DNA of 64,000 bases, taken from NCBI RefSeq assembly GCF_026212465.1, contig NC_080059.1, forward strand, positions 11,214,311 to 11,278,310. Direction: 5' to 3'. Every line of letters begins with the position of its first letter. The first letter of the stretch is position 1. A model generated the notes under the pieces. That model did not search any database and was not told the origin of the DNA. It worked only from the letters and a program-made list of their open reading frames with translations. Made by a program: the position numbers and the translations under genes. Shown here piece after piece: positions 1 through 9,754 of this stretch. This stretch comes from Amaranthus tricolor (taxonomy: Eukaryota > Streptophyta > Magnoliopsida > Caryophyllales > Amaranthaceae).

Positions 1-1430
1 AAATACAAATAAAATAATCAGAGCTATTACAAATAAAATTCCTAATTTGAACAATAACTTCCTGAACTGTTGTGAAGGTAATACTTTTGTAAAAATATCA
101 GTCAATTGCTAATCAGTAGGTAAATGAGAAAGTTCAATAAGACTTTCCAACACCTTATTTCAAATGAAATGGCAATCCACCTCAATGTTTCGTTCGTTCA
201 TAAAAGACAAAGTTTTTAGCAATATAGATGATCGATTGATTGTCACAAAATAAGGTAATAGGTAATAAATCATGTAGGCCTAATTTTTGCAAAATTCGAA
301 CAGTCCAAGTTGCCTCAGAGGCGGCATCAGACATAGCCCTGTATTCAGCTTCAAATGAAGATTTGGAAACAATATCCTGTTTCTTAGACTTCAAGCATAT
401 TGGAGTTTTCCTAACAAAAGGAGATACCCTGAGACAGATCTTCTGGTATTGGGGCATGCAGCCCAGTTTGAATCACAATAAGCTTGAAGGTTTAATTTTG
501 TGTCTCCCTTTATGACAATACCTTGCCCACTTGTGTTCTTAATATAAATGAGAGTATGAGTTAGGGCCATCCAGTGAGGAACCTTGGAGTTTGCATATAT
601 TGACTTAAAGTCTGCGCAGTGTAAGACAAGTTAGGTTTTGTATTGGTAAGAAAATTTAACTTGCCAATAAGACTTCTATAAAGTTATGGATTTGAATACA
701 AATGTCCTTCATGTGCAGACAACTTTAAGTTGATTGGCAAGGGTTTAACAACCTTTTTGAAGGTTTGTAATCCAGAAGATTGAAGAAGTTCCTTAGTGTA
801 TTTTTGTTGTGTTAAAATCATACCTTCTGAGGTGTATGATATTTCCATGCCTAGGAAGTAATGTAATTGTCCCAAGTCTTCTATGGTAAAAGCATTATGC
901 AAATGGCTCTTAACTTTACTAATCTCTTCATGGTTACCGCCAGTGATAAGAACATTATCAACATAAAATGCTATGATGGTGATATGATTATGTAGGTGTT
1001 TAATAAAAAGAGAATAATCATTCTTTCACTGTTTGTATCCTAAAATTTTTAACTCATGAAGCAATTTAGCATGCTACTGTCAGGATGCTTGTTTTAGGCC
1101 ATACAAAGATTTTTTTAGAAGAAAAACTTTGTTATGAGGATTTTGTATTCCCTCTGGCATTTTCATATAGACTTCTTCATAAAGATCGCCATGCAAAAAA
1201 ACGTTATTAACATCCAATTGGTATATAATCCATCCTTTTGAATTAGCAACTACTAATAAGCATCTAATGGTTGTCATTTTCACAACGGGAGAAAAGGTTT
1301 CTTCATAATCTATTCCGTACTTTTGATTGTAACCTTTTGCTACCAATCTACCTTTGAACCTTTCTAGAGTACCATCTGCCTTATATTTGATTTTTGTACA
1401 CCCACTTGCTCCCTATGGCCTTTTTTCCTT
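1..1430 (-). pseudogene. Copia reverse transcriptase and RNase H region (broken)
   Basis: The minus-strand translation carries Copia reverse transcriptase blocks: the ETFSPVVK motif with VAKGYNQ before it (about 1270-1346), [14 protein letters not shown] (catalytic D block, about 1180-1230), KSLYGLKQA (about 1083-1110), then, after a frame change and stops near 1000-1080, FYVDNVL (about 948-968), LHYFLGMEI and, in another segment, the RNase H part with EAEYRAMSDAASEATW and LFCDNQSIIYIAKN (about 220-360). The second catalytic Asp of YVDD is Asn here (codon AAT at 954-956). The RNase H tail continues toward position 1 with stops. The role would be copying the element RNA into DNA; this copy cannot do so. 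Confidence 0.9.
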
Positions 1431-1508
1431 TAGGAAGATCAAACAATGATCCATGTTTTGTTATTTTCAAGGGAGTTTAACTCCTTAGTCATAGCTTCTT
1501 TCCACATA

Positions 1509-2663
1509 TTATTTTGGATTGCTTCTTAATAAAAAAAAACCTCTTTGTATATTAAAAGATCCTAGGAAGGTTGATGAGGTGTACTGGTTAAGGCATGATG
1601 TTGAATAAAATGACCAGTGTGTATGCACACTAGTACAAATATAGTCTTGCAGCTTTATAGGAGTTCTAATTAGTTTGTTTGACTTTCTTGGACTTTGTAA
1701 TATTTCTTCATTGTTATTTTGCAATTCTTCTAGGTTATTTTGAGTATTAGATGAAGGTGTGATGTAATTCTCAGCATCTAACTCAGTGGCTTTCTTATTT
1801 ATGTTAGAAGCAGCCTCTGACTTATGTTCTTTGCCATATTGATTTGCATCAGGTACGTCATGTGTTAGTCTATCAATACTGGACACAGGTAAGAAGAAGC
1901 TTTGTGCAACTCCATTTGGAGTTGAAAACTGATAAGGAAAGAATTTTTCCTGAAAATGCACATCCCTAGACACAAAAACCATTTTGGTTCTTAGATTGTA
2001 GAGTTTGTAACCGTTTTTATTTAGCACATAACTAATGAAAATACAGGGATCATCCCTATAGTCCAATTTGGATCTATCCTTTTTTAGGGTAGATGCATAG
2101 GATAAACACCCAAAGGGCCTAAGCATTTCATAGTTAGGCTTCTTAGAGTAAATAACTTCATATGGAGTTTTCTTTTGTAAAGTTGCCAAAGGCATTCTAT
2201 TTATTAAGTGTACAGCACATTGTACACAATCAGTCCAAAAGGAAACTAGAACTTTAGATTGAAAGTATAGAGCTCTTGTCACTTCTAAGAAGTGTCTGTG
2301 TTTCCTTTCAACAATCTCGTTTTGTTGGGGTGTATTATTGCAACTAGTTTGTAATTCAATGCCTTTTGCATTGTAAAATTCTTTTGTTTTTCCTTCACTA
2401 AGTTCCTTGGCATTATCAATTCTTACATACATAATTTTATTGTTGAATTGCGTAAGAACAAATTCATAAAATTGAGCAAATAAAGTCAAAAATTTAGACT
2501 TGTGCTTTATTAAGAAAATCCAAGTAAATCTGGAAAATTCATCTACTATAGTAATGAACATGGAACATTTATGTCTTGATGGGTGCCTTAGTAGCCCCCA
2601 AACATCAATATGAAGCAATTGAAAAGATGCACTAGTCTTTACACAGCTTGAATTAAAACTCAA
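1509..2663 (-). pseudogene. Copia integrase core region, truncated ORF
   Basis: A 384-codon open frame on the minus strand holds the rve integrase core: HIDVWG with the first acidic residue, VRIDNAKE where Copia elements usually have a S/T-D-N-G motif, and QQNEIVERKHRH with the catalytic Glu (usually QQNG-VERKHRH). After it come the conserved downstream blocks FWTDCVQCAVHLINRMP, PYEVIYSKKPNY, LRPFGCLSY and DYRDDPCIFISY. The Gly to Glu and Gly to Ala changes beside the catalytic residues suggest decay. The N-terminal zinc-binding part is in another frame at 2681-2905. It would insert element DNA into the genome. The frame ends at 1509, before the reverse transcriptase region. Confidence 0.9.
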
Positions 2664-2680
2664 TCTTTATTGTTTTGCCA

Positions 2681-3301
2681 TTAGGCAAATAGTACAAAAT
2701 AGGTGTTCCTGACTTCTATTGTTCTATATTCAGAAAAAAGAAATTGTAAACTAGGAAACGGAAGATGCCCAAGTCTAAGGTGCCATATTTTGATGTCATT
2801 AAGAAGTTGAGTTATTGTAGCATTATTGGAAGAACGAGCTTTCAAAGTCTTTTTGCATTCTTGATGCTGCACATGCATAGTATATTGAATTTCTTTCTTT
2901 ACCAAGAAGCATAGGCTTCTTCATCAACGATTCCTGTATAAAACATTCATTAGCATTAAACCACACTTTCCAATTGAGGTCTTTTATTAGTTTGTTGACA
3001 GATAACAAATTGTATCTGAAATTAGGTACAAACAACACATTATGCAGTTTAAAAGAATTGAGCAGAATGATGGTTCCAGTGTATTGAACCTTTGCTTTCC
3101 TTCCATCAGGCACAGTCACGAAATAAGACTTTCCATGCACAGTTTTATAATCAGCAAATAGACTTAGATTGAAACAAATGTGATCGGATGCTCCACTATC
3201 TATAATCCATTCATTGCCAAAAAAAGGGAATGTAAGCATATCATACCTGCCAGATGTGTTGAATTAGATGTTGCAGGTTCTTTGTGTTCATCAGTCCCTT
3301 G
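2681..3301 (-). pseudogene. Copia protease and GAG pre-integrase region
   Basis: The minus-strand frame ending at about 2823 contains NEWIIDSGASDHIC, the aspartic protease active-site motif (D-S-G-A) of Copia polyproteins, followed by LLSVNKLIKDLNW. The next frame (2681-2905) contains IWHLRLGHLPFPSL, the GAG pre-integrase HLRLGH motif. The two frames overlap by about 80 bases, so a frameshift separates them. The 5' part of this region is interrupted at 3310 by a hAT-like element, and the coding frame continues on the other side at 3845. Protease would cut the gag-pol polyprotein. Confidence 0.88.
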
Positions 3302-3309
3302 CTTGGACA

Positions 3310-3836
3310 TAGGGATGGTCATGGGTCCAGGACCCTATGGGACCCGCCCCTTTTTTAAGGGTCTGGGTCTTATTTTTTGAGATCCAACGGATCCGGGTCG
3401 GATCTAGATCCAGAAAATATTTGACGGGTCCGAGTCCGGGTCCGGGTCTCAAGGTGCAGACCCGGATCCGGACCCAGACCCTAAACCCGCCCCTCAGACC
3501 TGGACTCGGACCCTATACAATTAAATTTTTTTTTTTTACTTTTTAGTAATTATTTTGTATTTAAATTTCATGCACTCGAACAAGTGTTTGTAATACGATA
3601 ATAAATTGCTTACAAAACTACAAAAAGACTCGAAAAAGGTTCAATTTTGACAATCAAAGAGACTTTTTTAAGACCCATTAAGAACCCATCAAGGACCCTA
3701 GACCCGTCAGATCCGAAGGGTCTGGGTCTGGGTCTGAAAATTTTGGACCCTTAGGGTTCAGATCCGAGTCTGGATCTATAAAAAATAAAAGGGTCAGGGT
3801 CCATGTCTGGCCAGACCCGCCCCATGACCATCCCTA
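3310..3836. mobile_element. Non-autonomous hAT-like transposon inserted in the Copia element
   Basis: The 527-bp insert begins TAGGGATGGTCATGGG and ends with its exact inverse complement CCCATGACCATCCCTA, a 16-bp perfect terminal inverted repeat. It is flanked by an 8-bp direct repeat, CTTGGACA, at 3302-3309 and 3837-3844. Eight-base target duplications and TA/CA-type short TIRs are typical of hAT elements. The interior is rich in GGGTCTGGGTC-like and GACCC repeats in both orientations, as in many hAT non-autonomous elements, and has no transposase. It interrupts the protease side of the Copia coding region, so it is younger than that element. Confidence 0.9.
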
Positions 3837-3844
3837 CTTGGACA

Positions 3845-4166
3845 ACAAAGAAATCAGCATATTATACTGCTCTTGAATGAGTTTTGGATCAACCAACATG
3901 TCTCCTTGTGTGCTAGTATCATTGGTTATGGCATTGGCTTTGCTTGAATTATTTTCTTCTTTCCCAGTATTGTTTTTAAAGTTTGGAGGATATCCATGAA
4001 CCTTCCAACATTTACTTATGGTATGCCCATGCATATTATAGTGTTCACAAAAAAATTGAGTGTTTTGCCTTCTATTTTTGTGTTCAAACTTGCTTTTGTT
4101 CTTGTTATCAAAAATCTTTCTTTTATCAACTCTACATGCCATAGTATCTTCATGATTATTAGAAGT
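3845..4166 (-). pseudogene. Copia gag, C-terminal part with degenerate zinc knuckle
   Basis: Minus-strand translation gives NTSNNHEDTMACRVDKRK, then FFCEHYNMHGHTISKCWKVHGYP, the region where Copia gag proteins carry a CX2CX4HX4C zinc knuckle. Here the second Cys is Tyr (CEHY), so the knuckle is damaged. The segment sits between the two insertions: the hAT-like element begins at 3836 on one side and the 1.8-kb insert begins at 4173 on the other. The reading frame is the same as the protease frame beyond the hAT element and the gag frame beyond 5976. It would bind element RNA in the particle. Confidence 0.85.
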
Positions 4167-4172
4167 ATTAAC

Positions 4173-5975
4173 TATTCACACAAATTAATCTCAAATAGTG
4201 AGTTACAGTAAGTGCATGGTGTTGTAGCACATACGGGTCGAACACAAGGAGTGGAATGCGAGACATAGGCCCTCTTAGGTATTAGGATAACATAAGATAA
4301 GGGTAAATGATGGTTTAAACTATAATTGTAACTAAAAAAACAATAAACAAAGAAAACACCGGGGTAGGGGCTGACTTACATGCAACGGACTTAATATGAC
4401 ATGTTAAGGGTCTACTTCGGGTTAATTGTAAAGGTGTGGATTCAAATACAAAAAGCGATCTAATCCTGGATCGGTCTTGGGATCGCCTCCGAGAATCTCA
4501 TTCCCCTCACTCTTGTGAGCGAGAATAAGACCCACGGGCAACAAATATCTAACAACCTGTCAATCCTTCTCTACTTTCGAAGGTGAAGGGTGAAACTCCT
4601 AATCTATGGGGTTAGTGCAAGGTTCAACTCTCGTTGATCCCTTGCCCCCAACTCCGATCATTGAGGGAGGTCGGATCTCCTAGAAAACCAACTCTCATTG
4701 GTGTTTAGAGGGCGATCTAAGTGATCTTAACACAATAAACAAAGTAACCTACTTCTTGGGTTTACAATCAAACCAACATCAATCATTAACTATCAAATCA
4801 GTCCATATGCAAAGGTTGGTTCAACCCCCAACCCTAAAAGACTACTTACTACTCATACTATCAATATATTTAGCAATGACAATAAATGCTAAAACGATGA
4901 TTAAGCTACTAAAATTAAGCAAAATATAGTATAACTCAACAATGGTGAACATCACAAACCATTATGAAATTGCAAAATAACAAAGGAATAATGTGATTAA
5001 AGCAAGAAGGAATATACCTAAAAAATTTGAGAGTGATTGGTAATCAAAGATATAAAACCCAGAAATTGCAATAGCTTCAACTCTCAACAATGAAGGTTGA
5101 GATGAACATAAACCCAAAAATAGTGAGATAATAGAAAAAATACTTGAAGGAATTAAAATAAGAAAATAACTTTGATTACATATTGATTGAAATACTAGAA
5201 GATTAAATTTAGGGTTCTTTAAACTAATAAAAAACAAAATAGAAAGCTAAAAATAAGAACAATCTAGAAAGGATAAGATAAAACTATGTTAGGGCTTCCC
5301 CTTTTGCTATTACATCAAACCATATATATAGAAAAACACCCCTCATGACCTAAGACCTCTGTTAAAAATTGACATTATACCCTTAGAAGGTCGTCCAAAT
5401 CATATTTGGGCCCTAGGAATATGTGCACTTGAATTGGAGAAGTGAAAGGTTCAACTCAAGAAGTGATCGATCGATCAATCTAAAGATCGACCGATCGATC
5501 TCAGCTACTAGTCATCACAGATGCATTGAGGTCTCTCGAAAAGAGATCGATTGATCGATCTAAAGAGATCGACCGATCGATCTCAACTATTGTCACCATG
5601 AACCTTCTGGAGTTAAAATGAATAGGATCGATCGATCGATCTAAAGAGATCAATCAATCGATCTCATGCTGTTGCTACATATTGCTTCTGGAAATGCTGC
5701 CAAATGAGATCAACTGATCGATGTAAAATAATTGACCAACCGATCTCATCAAAATCTCCCAAAATGCTCATGTCAAGGTCCTCTTGCCTCCCTTCAAATG
5801 AGTGCTTGGGACTATCTCTTATCCTCAGTTTAGCTCTGTTCCCTCTCCAAAACCTCTGGGGGATTAAGGGCTACACAAGGGCGATCAAATCCCATAAAAC
5901 TAATAAGAAAGAACAACAACCGCATGAGAATGTAAACTAAATAAGCATAAAATAAGGGTAAAATGGAGAGTTATC
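4173..5975. mobile_element. Unclassified 1.8-kb insertion in Copia gag with 6-bp duplication
   Basis: The 1803-bp segment is bordered by ATTAAC at 4167-4172 and again at 5976-5981. Taking it out together with one repeat copy leaves the gag frame continuous across the site, which marks the exact insertion borders. No terminal inverted repeat, TG..CA LTR ends or Helitron-type CTRR-hairpin end was recognised. The interior begins with GTGTTGTAGCACATACGGG-type sequence and has blocks rich in CGATC, a 4-copy array at 5465-5750, and no convincing protein-coding frame (a 91-codon frame at 4962-5237 is low-complexity and hydrophobic). It looks like a non-autonomous element of a family not identified here. 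Confidence 0.7.
5465..5750. repeat. Four-copy ~80-bp tandem array with palindromic GATCGATC blocks
   Basis: Copies start near 5468, 5546, 5626 and 5706. Each has two palindromic blocks of the form GATCGATYGATC separated by TAAAGA, then GAYCGATCGATCTCA and a variable spacer of about 40 bases. The last copy is the most diverged. The array is inside the unclassified insertion. Confidence 0.85.
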
Positions 5976-6704
5976 ATTAACCTAACTCAATTCTTGGTGG
6001 GCTTGTTCTTGAGTAAGTATTTTGTATGCGTCAGAGGCAGTTGGGATTTCCTTCATCATGAGTATGTTTCTCCTTGTATGTTGGTATTTGGCATTGAGTT
6101 TCATGAGGAATTGTATGACTATGCCTGCTTGCTGACTTTTTACAGTCTTGTTGGTTAGTTCACAGGTGCAACCTGAACAAGAACAAAAAACTACTGGATC
6201 AAGAGCATCAAGCTCATCCCATAGGCTTTTCATCTTGGTATAGAAGTCCTCAATGATCATCTCTAGGGTTTGCACAGCTTTGCTAATAGCTTCTATAACA
6301 GAAATGAGCTGTGCTGAGGAAGATCGGCCAAATCTTTGTTCAAGATTGTCCCAAACTTCTTGGGCGGTGTTAAACCATAAAACACTTTGATAAATTTTTT
6401 CATCCATAGCATTTAGAAGCCATCCCAAAACCACATCATTCACCCTATCCCATGCTTTGCCATGTTCGGTTCATGAACTTGATCTTTTTAAAGTTCCATC
6501 AACAAACCCCATTTTGTTTTTAGCAGATAGTGCAATGGAGACAGCCTTTTTCCACCCTTTAAAACCCACTCCAGAGAAAAGATTAGGAATAAGTTTTAAT
6601 CCAATGTTTGTTAGATGAAGGTAATATGGGCTTGAGGGGTTCATGGTGAGTTCAAGTTTCTTCTCATTCTTGTATGCCATCATTAAGGAAGTGCTAATGC
6701 GCAT
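5976..6704 (-). pseudogene. Copia gag, N-terminal and central part
   Basis: Two minus-strand frames, 6471-6704 and 5982-6443, carry the start of a Copia gag: NPSSPYYLHLTN (gag-polypeptide start typical of plant Copia), FKGWKKAVSIALSAKNK, then VLGWLLNAMDEKI, AQEVWDNLEQRFG and MKSLWDELDALDP with YQHTRRNILMM, the UBN2/retrotransposon gag domain. A frame break lies near 6443-6471, and a TAG stop at 5982-5984 sits immediately before the 1.8-kb insert. It would form the virus-like particle of the element. Confidence 0.88.
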
Positions 6705-6856
6705 ATGATACTAAGAAACACAAAGAAAAGAAATGAGAGGAAAAGAACCTGAAGATAAGAACAGAAGATCAGAAGGGCAAAAGCAGGTGTAGAATGTTGG
6801 TGAAGTGTCTTAACAGAATGGTGTTCTTCAATGGAAACAAAGGTTCAAAGCTTCTT

Positions 6857-6868
6857 GCTCTAATACCA
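6857..6868 (-). promoter_or_regulatory. Copia primer-binding site (initiator Met tRNA)
   Basis: The minus strand reads TGGTATTAGAGC directly after the LTR end. It differs by one base from TGGTATCAGAGC, the usual plant Copia primer-binding site complementary to the 3' end of initiator tRNA-Met. Confidence 0.9.
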
Positions 6869-7116
6869 TGTTGAAAGTACAGAAAAATAGAAGACAAAGG
6901 CTTTTACAAAGGATTTTTATTAATCGAATGTAAAGATACAAAAGAAACAGAATACAATGATAGCCTATATATAGAACAAGAGCATCACCTATTCTGGACA
7001 CTTGTAAGTTTGTTATAACAACTTTGGACAGTTGTCACTAATCTAACAACCTAAACAAAACAACCTAACAACTAACTAATCCTATGCACACCTCAGTAAT
7101 GCTATGATATAAAACA
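6869..7116 (-). repeat. 5' LTR of the Copia element (248 bp, outer end inferred)
   Basis: The inner border is fixed by the primer-binding site: on the plus strand the LTR starts TGTTGAAAGT at 6869. The outer border is placed at AAACA (7116) because it gives the TGTT..AACA ends expected for an LTR, but no second LTR is in the window to confirm it. A TATATATAG stretch near 6965-6975 may be its TATA box. Confidence 0.65.
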
Positions 7117-8560
7117 ATTATCAATATTCCTTCATGACCACAGCAGCATCAGCAACTTTCTAATATTGAGGCTTCTTCTATGCAGTAGGATTTAGGCTTC
7201 TTCTATGCAGTAGGAACAAGGTTGTTTGTTTCTTTAGGTTGAAAGAACTGATGAAAGCACTCTTGAATCCCAACAAAGGACAGCATCTTAGGATGATCAT
7301 CTTGGATGGTTGTCACAACCAACAGTAATGTAATTTACGAAGAATAAGAGAAAGAGGAGGATGACCAGGAAAACTGGAAGAGAAGTATCCTGGAAAAATT
7401 GAATTTCGCTAAGAGGATATAACTTTTGTGGGTAATTTACCTTTTTGATCAAGAAACCCCAAATTTTTGAGTTTTTTTTAGGCAAATTGGGGAATTTAAG
7501 AGTGTGCTTTGATTAAAGGGCATGATAAAATGGACATAAAATTAGGGTTTGGGTTTTTGATTTGGGATAAACCCAATGCAGAGAAATCGGCTTTACAAGC
7601 AGTGGAATTTGATGTTCAATTTGCGTAAGAACTGATCAAACTGCGTGTTATAAGAGAATATCTGATGTTTCCGATTAGAATTTCAATAAGTGACCGCTAC
7701 ACTTTTGTTCAACTGTCATGTGAGGAAGATGAAAAAAAGAAGGGAATCGCTTGAGTTGGTCATGAGTTAGTTATTTCTCTATCAGAATTTCAATTTAATA
7801 TCCCAAAGTCTATTTTGCTTGCTTGAAAATATCAATATTTTTATTTTCTAGAAGCTTTTGACTCTTTGTATTGCGGCACTCTGTGTATTTGCAAATTAAT
7901 ATCAATGTAAATAAGTTTAGAATTCAATTCACAATAATACTTCATGGAAATGATCTATTTGTTTATGCAGCTCCTCCAAATCTTTTGGGATATGATTTTG
8001 GCATTGTTGTGTCTTTGCATTCTAGCTTTATATATACTCCCTTCGACCATTTGATTTTGCTACAAGGGAGCAAGGGTGGTTTTGTTTTATTTCAAAACTA
8101 GTGGATCGAAGAAATTTGTGGATAAAAGGGAGGGAGTTTGATTACAAGAAAGAATGCGTGACCATTAAGAAAAAACAGAAATTAGCAATATCAAAGAAAC
8201 AAACTGGAATAGAAAGTGATGAAAAATTAAAGGAATGAAGGGTGTATTCAGTAATAACATAGTTTAAATTAAATGTCAATGATAACGAAAAACCTTATTT
8301 TGGCAGGGCTTGCAATATAGGGCACTATAGCTTATTTCTAAGCTTTCCATGGAAGAAAGCAAGTTTAATGAAGAAGGGAAAATCAGATCTGAGCAATTTG
8401 TGATGTTGGTTTTTTCAGTGGCAAGGCATTTGAGTTGCTTGCAATCCATCCCACTTGTTTAGTCTTTTGATGTCGTGAAAACTCAGCAACTCTAGCGACC
8501 AACATTTCAAGATTTGTGAGACAAATTGATCCTTAAAGGTATTCTTTACATTGCATATAT
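7117..8560. other. Intergenic stretch, no supported gene
   Basis: Only short chance frames are present (for example 62 codons at 7297-7485 and 76 codons at 7871-8101). A duplicated GGCTTCTTCTATGCAGTAGGA lies at about 7170-7212. A possible decayed Stowaway-type copy lies near 8036-8127 (CTCCCTTCGACCATTTGA at one end and AGGGAGGGAG at the other). Confidence 0.5.
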
Positions 8561-8569
8561 AACATGATT

Positions 8570-8850
8570 GTGTCAAGAAACCAACTTAACCAAAAGCTTA
8601 AGTAGATGATTGAGGCCCTAAGATATGTTATATACTTCAACACGCCCCCTCACACGAGAGCCCATTGGGCTAGAAGTGTTGATGCGCATAAGCGTTGAAA
8701 TTCCACTTTAATTGAGGGGTGGTTAAGATTTGGACCCGTAACCTCTTGTCACTTTGACTTTTGTTACCATATTAAGAAACTAACTCAACCAAAACTCCAA
8801 AAGCTTAAGCTGATGGTTGAGCCCCAAGATATATTATATACTCTTACATA
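8570..8850. repeat. Dispersed repeat family, two copies around a short unique core
   Basis: The module AACCAACTTAACCAAAAGCT with TGATTGAGGCCCTAAGATAT occurs at 8578-8640 and again, diverged, at 8778-8850. Between the copies lie CACGCCCCCTCACACGAGAG and GGGCTAGAAGTGTTGATG. Related modules occur in the RPT2 introns at about 28026-28225 (same orientation) and 28866-28945 (inverted). A SINE or small non-autonomous element is possible; its class is not established. Confidence 0.6.
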
Positions 8851-8911
8851 TTATAGACTATATGTAAACTCTTTTTGGGTTGAAAAAAACAATTTCTATT
8901 TACTTCACTCA

Positions 8912-8990
8912 AGGCTGGCCCTAAGCAAGTGCAAACATGCCTACGCCCAGGGCCCTCCAAAAAATATTAGTTTTCAACTGGTGCTAAGGT
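8912..8990. repeat. Relic of the CAGGGC MITE family
   Basis: The stretch reads AAGGCTGGCCCTAAGCAAG, then ACGCCCAGGGCCCTCCAAAA, matching the left part of the intact MITE at 13893-14058 in order and spacing. The right end was not found, so this is a truncated copy. Confidence 0.55.
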
Positions 8991-9023
8991 TTAAACTTTT
9001 CTACATACTTTGATTGTACCATC

Positions 9024-9545
9024 TAGGGGTGTAAGTAGTTTGGTGAAAAACCGAACACCGAACCAAACCAAATCGAATAAGTAATTTGATTTGACTATAT
9101 TTTAAATTTGGTTTGGTTTGGACTGACTTTTAATTATAATTCGGTGTTCGGTTTGGACTCGGTCTAGGGTCCAACAAAACAGAAAAACCGAATAAATCGA
9201 AATGTTAAAGGCATGTTATATGCTCCATTTTATTTGTTTGAATTTTTGCCTTTAATTTAGATTTTTGTTAAAAGTTTTTACTTGTTCAAATTAAAAAACC
9301 CTAAAATTATTATATTTATTTAGGAGCTTTAGAAAAAATAATTTTGAAACAACATGCAAATTTGATTTTCGGCGCAAAATATACAAATCGGTGCAATTCA
9401 TTCTATTCGGTTCAATTTAGATTGGAATTTTAAAATTCGATTTGGTTCAATTTGAATTATAAATGTTATGATTTGGATTTGGACTGGAAATATTAAATCC
9501 AAATTTTATTTGATTCGATTTGGATTTGTATCGAATTCAAACCAA
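9024..9545. mobile_element. Probable hAT-like non-autonomous element
   Basis: The segment starts TAGGGGTGTAAGTAGTTTGG and is rich in AACCGAA/TTCGGTTTGG repeats in both orientations, typical of non-autonomous hAT elements of plants. GTACCATC occurs at 9016-9023 and again at 9546-9553, giving an 8-bp candidate target duplication. The right terminus does not show the full inverse of the left terminus, so the right border is less sure. Confidence 0.6.
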
Positions 9546-9754
9546 GTACCATCAACCAAAATCAATTCTCCTACCATTCAAAATTAACATGAGCATAATC
9601 CATATAAGCCATAATCAAAGAATAAGTAGAGAATCTTTATTCCATTGTATAATAACAAATAAATAATATTTATTACATTAAAACTCTTAAATTTTACAGG
9701 TATTGTTTAAAAACACTAATACATAATACAAGAAACAAACTCTTAGAAACAAGC

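Larger units (their letters stand above)
1..7116 (-). mobile_element. Ty1/Copia LTR retrotransposon, degraded, 3' end outside window
   Basis: On the minus strand the order is LTR, primer-binding site, gag, protease, integrase, reverse transcriptase/RNase H, which is the Copia (Pseudoviridae-type) order. The 5' LTR lies at 6869-7116 and the coding part runs to the window edge, so the 3' LTR must lie before position 1. The coding region is split over several frames by stops and frameshifts and is interrupted by two later insertions at 3310-3836 and 4173-5975. Several signature residues are lost (reverse transcriptase YVDD reads YVDN; the gag zinc knuckle lacks one Cys). The copy is therefore inactive. 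The identity as Copia is read directly from the domains; its age was not measured because the second LTR is not visible. Confidence 0.93.

Noticed and set aside
1..60. Start of the Copia 3' LTR at the window edge
   Set aside because: The first bases do not match the 5' LTR at 6869-7116; the 3' LTR must lie outside.
4210..4260. Possible tRNA-derived B box (GGTCGAACAC) at the start of the 1.8-kb insert
   Set aside because: No matching A box at the right distance and no cloverleaf could be drawn, so a tRNA or SINE head is not supported.
5465..5750. CRISPR-like array of spaced repeats
   Set aside because: This is a plant nuclear transposon interior; the repeats are a tandem array with related spacers and no cas genes are present.
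7297..7485. 62-codon minus-strand hydrophobic frame
   Set aside because: Short, AT-driven, no recognisable motif or promoter.
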